From the NCBI GenBank assembly GCA_037388825.1, contig JARRJV010000002.1, positions 54,039-93,910 on the forward strand: DNA of 39,872 nucleotides, read 5' to 3'. This DNA is from Acidiferrobacteraceae bacterium. Its GTDB lineage: Bacteria; Pseudomonadota; Gammaproteobacteria; Acidiferrobacterales; JAJDNE01. A program made the translations under genes and the position numbers. A model generated the notes under the pieces. That model was given only the letters and a program-made list of their open reading frames with translations. It had not been told where the DNA came from and did no database searches. This document shows positions 36,915 to 39,872 of this stretch, in pieces. Positions within the stretch are counted from its first letter, which is position 1. Every line of letters starts with the position of its first letter.

Positions 36915-37640
36915 TTGGCAAGTGATTCCGGAATCTGGGTCCTGATCCCAGCGGCGGGTTCCGGCAGCCGTATGGGCACCACGGTGCCCAAGCAGTACCT
37001 TCCCCTGGCCGGTCTTCCGGTCCTGACCCATACCCTCATTCGTCTCGGCAGCTTCCCGGGCCTTCGCGGTATCGTCGTCGGCCTGTCGCCGGATGATCTC
37101 CACTGGGACCAGGTTGAGCAGCAGGTCGCTGATCTCCCTGTACCTCTTTATCGCTGCGAGGGCGGCGCGGAACGGGCACAGACCGTGCTCAAGGCCCTGG
37201 ATCATCTCGCACCCCAGGCCCGCCGGGGCGATCGCGTCCTGGTTCATGATGCCGTGCGCCCGTGTGTACGCCATACGGACATTGCTGCGCTGATCATGGC
37301 GACGGAGGGGCTTGAGGAAGGCGGCCTGCTGGCGGCCCCCATAGTGGATACGATCAAACGGAGTGACGAGCACAATCACGTTATGGAAACCGTGGACCGC
37401 AACCGCCTGTGGCGGGCGCTGACGCCACAGCTGTTTCCCATGGAAGCGCTGCGCACGGCCCTGCGGCAGGCCATGGATCGCGGTCTTGCGATTACCGACG
37501 AGGCGTCCGCCATGGAGTCCGCCGGGTTTCGGCCGCTATGCATCGCCGGGAATACGGACAATATCAAGATTACCTGGCCAACGGATCTCGCTCTGGCAGA
37601 ATATTATCTTGCGCAACAGGAGAAGGAGAGCAGTCGTTGA
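36915..37640 (+). CDS. ispD: 2-C-methyl-D-erythritol 4-phosphate cytidylyltransferase
   Basis: A 241-residue cytidylyltransferase of the non-mevalonate isoprenoid pathway. The CTP-binding signature is [36 protein letters not shown] and [10 protein letters not shown] follow, and the C-terminal [14 protein letters not shown] is standard. Length is usual (about 235). The likely start is TTG 36915, since no ATG or GTG precedes the domain in this frame. It overlaps ispF by four bases. Confidence 0.95.
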   Translation: MASDSGIWVLIPAAGSGSRMGTTVPKQYLPLAGLPVLTHTLIRLGSFPGLRGIVVGLSPDDLHWDQVEQQVADLPVPLYRCEGGAERAQTVLKALDHLAPQARRGDRVLVHDAVRPCVRHTDIAALIMATEGLEEGGLLAAPIVDTIKRSDEHNHVMETVDRNRLWRALTPQLFPMEALRTALRQAMDRGLAITDEASAMESAGFRPLCIAGNTDNIKITWPTDLALAEYYLAQQEKESSR

Positions 37641-38113
37641 TTCGGGTAGGTCACGGGTACGATGTGCACGCGCTGGTGGCCGAACGGCGGCTTGTTCTGG
37701 GCGGCGTGGAGATCCCCCACAGGCTCGGGCTTGCCGGCCATTCGGATGCCGACGTCCTGATCCATGCCGTCTGTGACGCGCTCTTCGGGGCCGCGGGACA
37801 GGGAGATATCGGCCGCCATTTTCCGGATTCAGATCCGCAATACGCCGGAATCGAAAGCCGCATTCTGTTGCGCAAGACAGGCGAACTCCTGCGGCAGCAG
37901 GGCTGGCGTGTTGGCAATCTGGACGCCACCATCATTGCCCAGGCGCCAAGGCTTGCCCCCTACATCGGGACCATGTGCGCCAATCTGGCCGCGGATCTGC
38001 AGGTAGATCCGGCTATGGTGAACGTCAAGGCCACGACGACGGAAAAACTCGGCTTCATCGGCCGCGAACAAGGGATTGCGGTTGAATCGGTGGTTCTGAT
38101 TGAACGCGACTGA
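37637..38113 (+). CDS. ispF: 2-C-methyl-D-erythritol 2,4-cyclodiphosphate synthase
   Basis: A 158-residue enzyme that cyclises the IspE product of the MEP pathway. It shows GHGYDVHAL (metal ligands Asp and His), [31 protein letters not shown] and the C-terminal [18 protein letters not shown]. The family start IRVGHGYD requires the TTG at 37637, which overlaps the ispD stop; a longer in-frame reading from 37409 lies inside ispD. The pairing ispD-ispF with no fusion is the usual proteobacterial layout. Confidence 0.95.
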   Translation: MIRVGHGYDVHALVAERRLVLGGVEIPHRLGLAGHSDADVLIHAVCDALFGAAGQGDIGRHFPDSDPQYAGIESRILLRKTGELLRQQGWRVGNLDATIIAQAPRLAPYIGTMCANLAADLQVDPAMVNVKATTTEKLGFIGREQGIAVESVVLIERD

Positions 38114-38179
38114 AGTCGCGCCCCCGCTGGCGGCGAGACATTTGGCGGGTTCACGGCTTTTTCTGTATCTTTGCCGCTC

Positions 38180-38938
38180 GTGCACATCCTGCTTTCCAAT
38201 GACGATGGCTATCTTGCACCGGGGCTTGCGGTTCTGGCAGACAGCCTGCGTGAAGTCGCCGAACTGAATGTGGTCGCTCCCGATCGTGACCGAAGCGGTG
38301 CCAGCAATTCGCTCACGCTGACCCAGCCTTTGCGGCTGAGGCAGGGGCAGAACGGCTTTCACTACGTCGACGGCACTCCCACGGACTGCGTCCATCTCGC
38401 GATCACCGGTTTGCTGGAATCCGAACCGGACATGGTTATCGCGGGCATCAATCTTGGCGCCAACATGGGTGACGATGTGATCTACTCCGGGACCGTTGCC
38501 GCCGCCATGGAGGGGAGATTTCTCGGTCTGCCGGCCATGGCCGTATCCCTGGTCGGACACGAGGGTCGGCACTTCACTACCGCCGCGCGGGTGGTGCGCC
38601 AAGTGCTTGGCTGGTTGGTGGAGCGTCCGCTTCCGGCGGATACCATTTTGAACATCAACGTTCCGGATCTTCCCTACGAGCAACTGCGGGGTTTCGAGAG
38701 CACCCGCCTGGGCCACCGCCACAAATCCGAACCGGTAGTCCGGGACCAGGACCCGCGGGGCGAAACCATTTATTGGGTGGGTCCGCCTGGCGGGGAGGCC
38801 GACGCCGGGCCGGGTACGGATTTCCACGCGGTTCGAAACAGCTGCGTGTCCATCACGCCCCTGCACGTGGACCTGACGCGTTATACTGCGCTGGAAAGCG
38901 TGGCCGACTGGCTCAAACAGCAAGACTTTTCCGCGTGA
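38180..38938 (+). CDS. surE: 5'-nucleotidase SurE
   Basis: A 252-residue metal-dependent phosphatase of nucleoside monophosphates. The signature [16 protein letters not shown] starts at GTG 38180; a TTG at 38171 would add three residues. Also seen are [29 protein letters not shown] and [22 protein letters not shown], all SurE hallmarks. Length matches E. coli SurE (253). In most relatives truD lies between ispF and surE; here only 66 bases separate them. It is followed eight bases later by pcm. Confidence 0.95.
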   Translation: MHILLSNDDGYLAPGLAVLADSLREVAELNVVAPDRDRSGASNSLTLTQPLRLRQGQNGFHYVDGTPTDCVHLAITGLLESEPDMVIAGINLGANMGDDVIYSGTVAAAMEGRFLGLPAMAVSLVGHEGRHFTTAARVVRQVLGWLVERPLPADTILNINVPDLPYEQLRGFESTRLGHRHKSEPVVRDQDPRGETIYWVGPPGGEADAGPGTDFHAVRNSCVSITPLHVDLTRYTALESVADWLKQQDFSA

Positions 38939-38946
38939 GGCCATAG

Positions 38947-39597
38947 ATGCAAGGTATCGGGATGACTTCTTCGCGCACGCGAGCGCGCCTGATCACCCGG
39001 CTGCGGGAACATCCCCTGGTGAAAGAGCCCGTGCTTGAGGTGATGTCTTCCCTGCCACGACACCTCTTCGTCGACGAGGCCCTGGCTTCCCGTGCCTATG
39101 AGGACAATGCCTTGCCCATCGGCCACGGGCAGACGATTTCCCGGCCGTCCACCGTAGCCCTGATGAGCAGCCTCATTCTCGACGGCAGGCCGCTGGAACG
39201 CGTCTTGGAAATTGGCACCGGTTGCGGGTACCAGACCGCGGTTCTCTCGGCCCTTTGTGGCAAGGTCTATACGGTGGAAAGAATTCAGGCCCTCCTGACC
39301 GGCGCCAAAAAGAGACTGGTGGGGCTTCGCTGCAGGAATATCTCCTACCGTCTGGCGGATGGCAGTATTGGCTGGCCGGAGCAGGGCCCCTTTGATGCGA
39401 TTCTGACGACCGCAGCGGCCCCCGAGCTTCCGCTCGCCTTGCGCGAACAACTGGCCGTGGGCGGAAGCCTGATCATCCCCGTCGGAGAGGGGGAGCGCCA
39501 GGAACTGCACCGGATCACGCGCACAGACGAGACCGGATTCGAAGAAGAGGTGATTGAAGCCGTTCGATTCGTGCCCCTCGTTTCGGGTGAGCAGTAA
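38947..39597 (+). CDS. pcm: Protein-L-isoaspartate O-methyltransferase
   Basis: A 216-residue SAM-dependent methyltransferase repairing isoaspartyl residues in aged proteins. It has the PCMT pre-motif PRHLFVDEALASRAYEDNALPIG, the substrate loop GHGQTISRPSTVALM, the SAM-binding motif VLEIGTGCGYQTAVLSAL, and the later FDAILTTAAAPELP. Length is typical (about 208-220). It follows surE by eight bases in the conserved surE-pcm-nlpD order. Confidence 0.96.
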   Translation: MQGIGMTSSRTRARLITRLREHPLVKEPVLEVMSSLPRHLFVDEALASRAYEDNALPIGHGQTISRPSTVALMSSLILDGRPLERVLEIGTGCGYQTAVLSALCGKVYTVERIQALLTGAKKRLVGLRCRNISYRLADGSIGWPEQGPFDAILTTAAAPELPLALREQLAVGGSLIIPVGEGERQELHRITRTDETGFEEEVIEAVRFVPLVSGEQ

Positions 39598-39612
39598 GGC
39601 CCGGCGCAGGAG

Positions 39613-39872
39613 ATGGGGAATCGGAAGGCAAGCACCGGTCTTTGCGTCCTGCTGTTCGCCGTCCTGCTTGGGTCCTGCACCGGGGGAGGAGAGCTTTCAC
39701 CGGACGTGGATCGCAGCCCTGAGCGGCGTTCGTCCGATTATCGCACGGTGCTGCGCGGCGAGACCCTGTACAGCATTTCCTGGGACGTTGGGGTGGACTT
39801 TCGAACGCTCGCGCAGTGGAATCACATCGGTCCGCCGTACCTGCTGCGCGCCGGACAACGGCTGCGGATTAC
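39613..39872 (+). CDS. nlpD: NlpD-like LysM lipoprotein, 5' part
   Basis: The last 260 bases encode the first 86 residues of a lipoprotein that runs off the window. ATG 39613 follows GCAGGAG. The signal peptide ends in a lipobox (LLGSC, then TGGG), predicting lipid attachment at the cysteine. A LysM peptidoglycan-binding repeat then begins (YRTVLRGETLYSISWDVGVDFRTLAQWN, shown across two motifs: GETLYSIS and LAQWNHI). The position after surE-pcm identifies it as NlpD, the activator of the amidase AmiC in E. coli; the C-terminal LytM domain is beyond the edge. Confidence 0.82.
   Translation, partial: MGNRKASTGLCVLLFAVLLGSCTGGGELSPDVDRSPERRSSDYRTVLRGETLYSISWDVGVDFRTLAQWNHIGPPYLLRAGQRLRI

Noticed and set aside
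1-39872. tRNA or rRNA genes, CRISPR arrays, prophage or transposase genes
   Set aside because: None was seen. The intergenic regions are short apart from 6544-7132, which has no cloverleaf and no regular direct repeats.

Overview
The window reads as a chromosomal segment of a GC-rich gammaproteobacterium. Three gene orders support this: mtnA-gyrA-serC-(serA)-pheA-hisC-tyrA-aroA-cmk-rpsA-ihfB, as around the Pseudomonas gyrA locus; csiV next to mfd and a methylthioinosine phosphorylase; and ispD-ispF-surE-pcm-nlpD. LPS heptose genes show a Gram-negative envelope. A purple-sulfur/Ectothiorhodospira-like (Chromatiales) or similar lineage is an inference from the sucrose genes, the separate rather than fused tyrA and aroA, and the CarD-like protein; no rRNA is present to settle it.

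Layout. (1) 1-6543: a fructosamine-3-kinase-like gene on the minus strand, divergent from a sucrose operon of a PfkB fructokinase, a sucrose-phosphate synthase fused to a sucrose-phosphatase domain, and sucrose synthase. (2) 6544-7132: a gene-free 590-base stretch holding an unusual element of about 410 bases with a hairpin at each end and several nested and long-range pairings. (3) 7133-20653: mtnA, gyrA, then serine, phenylalanine, tyrosine, histidine and shikimate enzymes packed tightly together, cmk, rpsA and ihfB, closed by a terminator. (4) 20704-23295: lapA-lapB-pyrF and a small exported helix-hairpin-helix protein with its own promoter and terminator. (5) 23301-31570: sugar-nucleotide genes (rfaE1, hldD, manC, gmd, fcl, galU), then a purine phosphoribosyltransferase and a methylthioinosine phosphorylase. 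(6) 31574-36200: csiV and mfd on the minus strand, with a truncated peptide deformylase gene on the plus strand between them. (7) 36273-39872: a CarD-like regulator divergent from mfd, then ispD, ispF, surE, pcm and the start of nlpD, which runs off the end.

How the genes work together. The sucrose genes can make sucrose from UDP-glucose and fructose-6-phosphate, split it again and re-phosphorylate the fructose, as in bacteria that use sucrose as a compatible solute or reserve; galU in the same window supplies UDP-glucose. The mtnA product and the methylthioinosine phosphorylase/phosphoribosyltransferase pair fit one route for salvage of methylthioadenosine, with released hypoxanthine recaptured as IMP. 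manC-gmd-fcl make GDP-L-fucose, and rfaE1-hldD make the LPS heptose precursor.

Most of the window is ordinary core genome. The points that deserve a second look are the structured repeat upstream of mtnA, the peptide deformylase gene that has lost the end of its metal-binding motif, the odd hisC C-terminus overlapping tyrA, the CarD-like gene divergent from mfd, and a natural alanine at the quinolone-sensitive serine position of GyrA. All calls are from reading the sequence; no database search or folding program was run.
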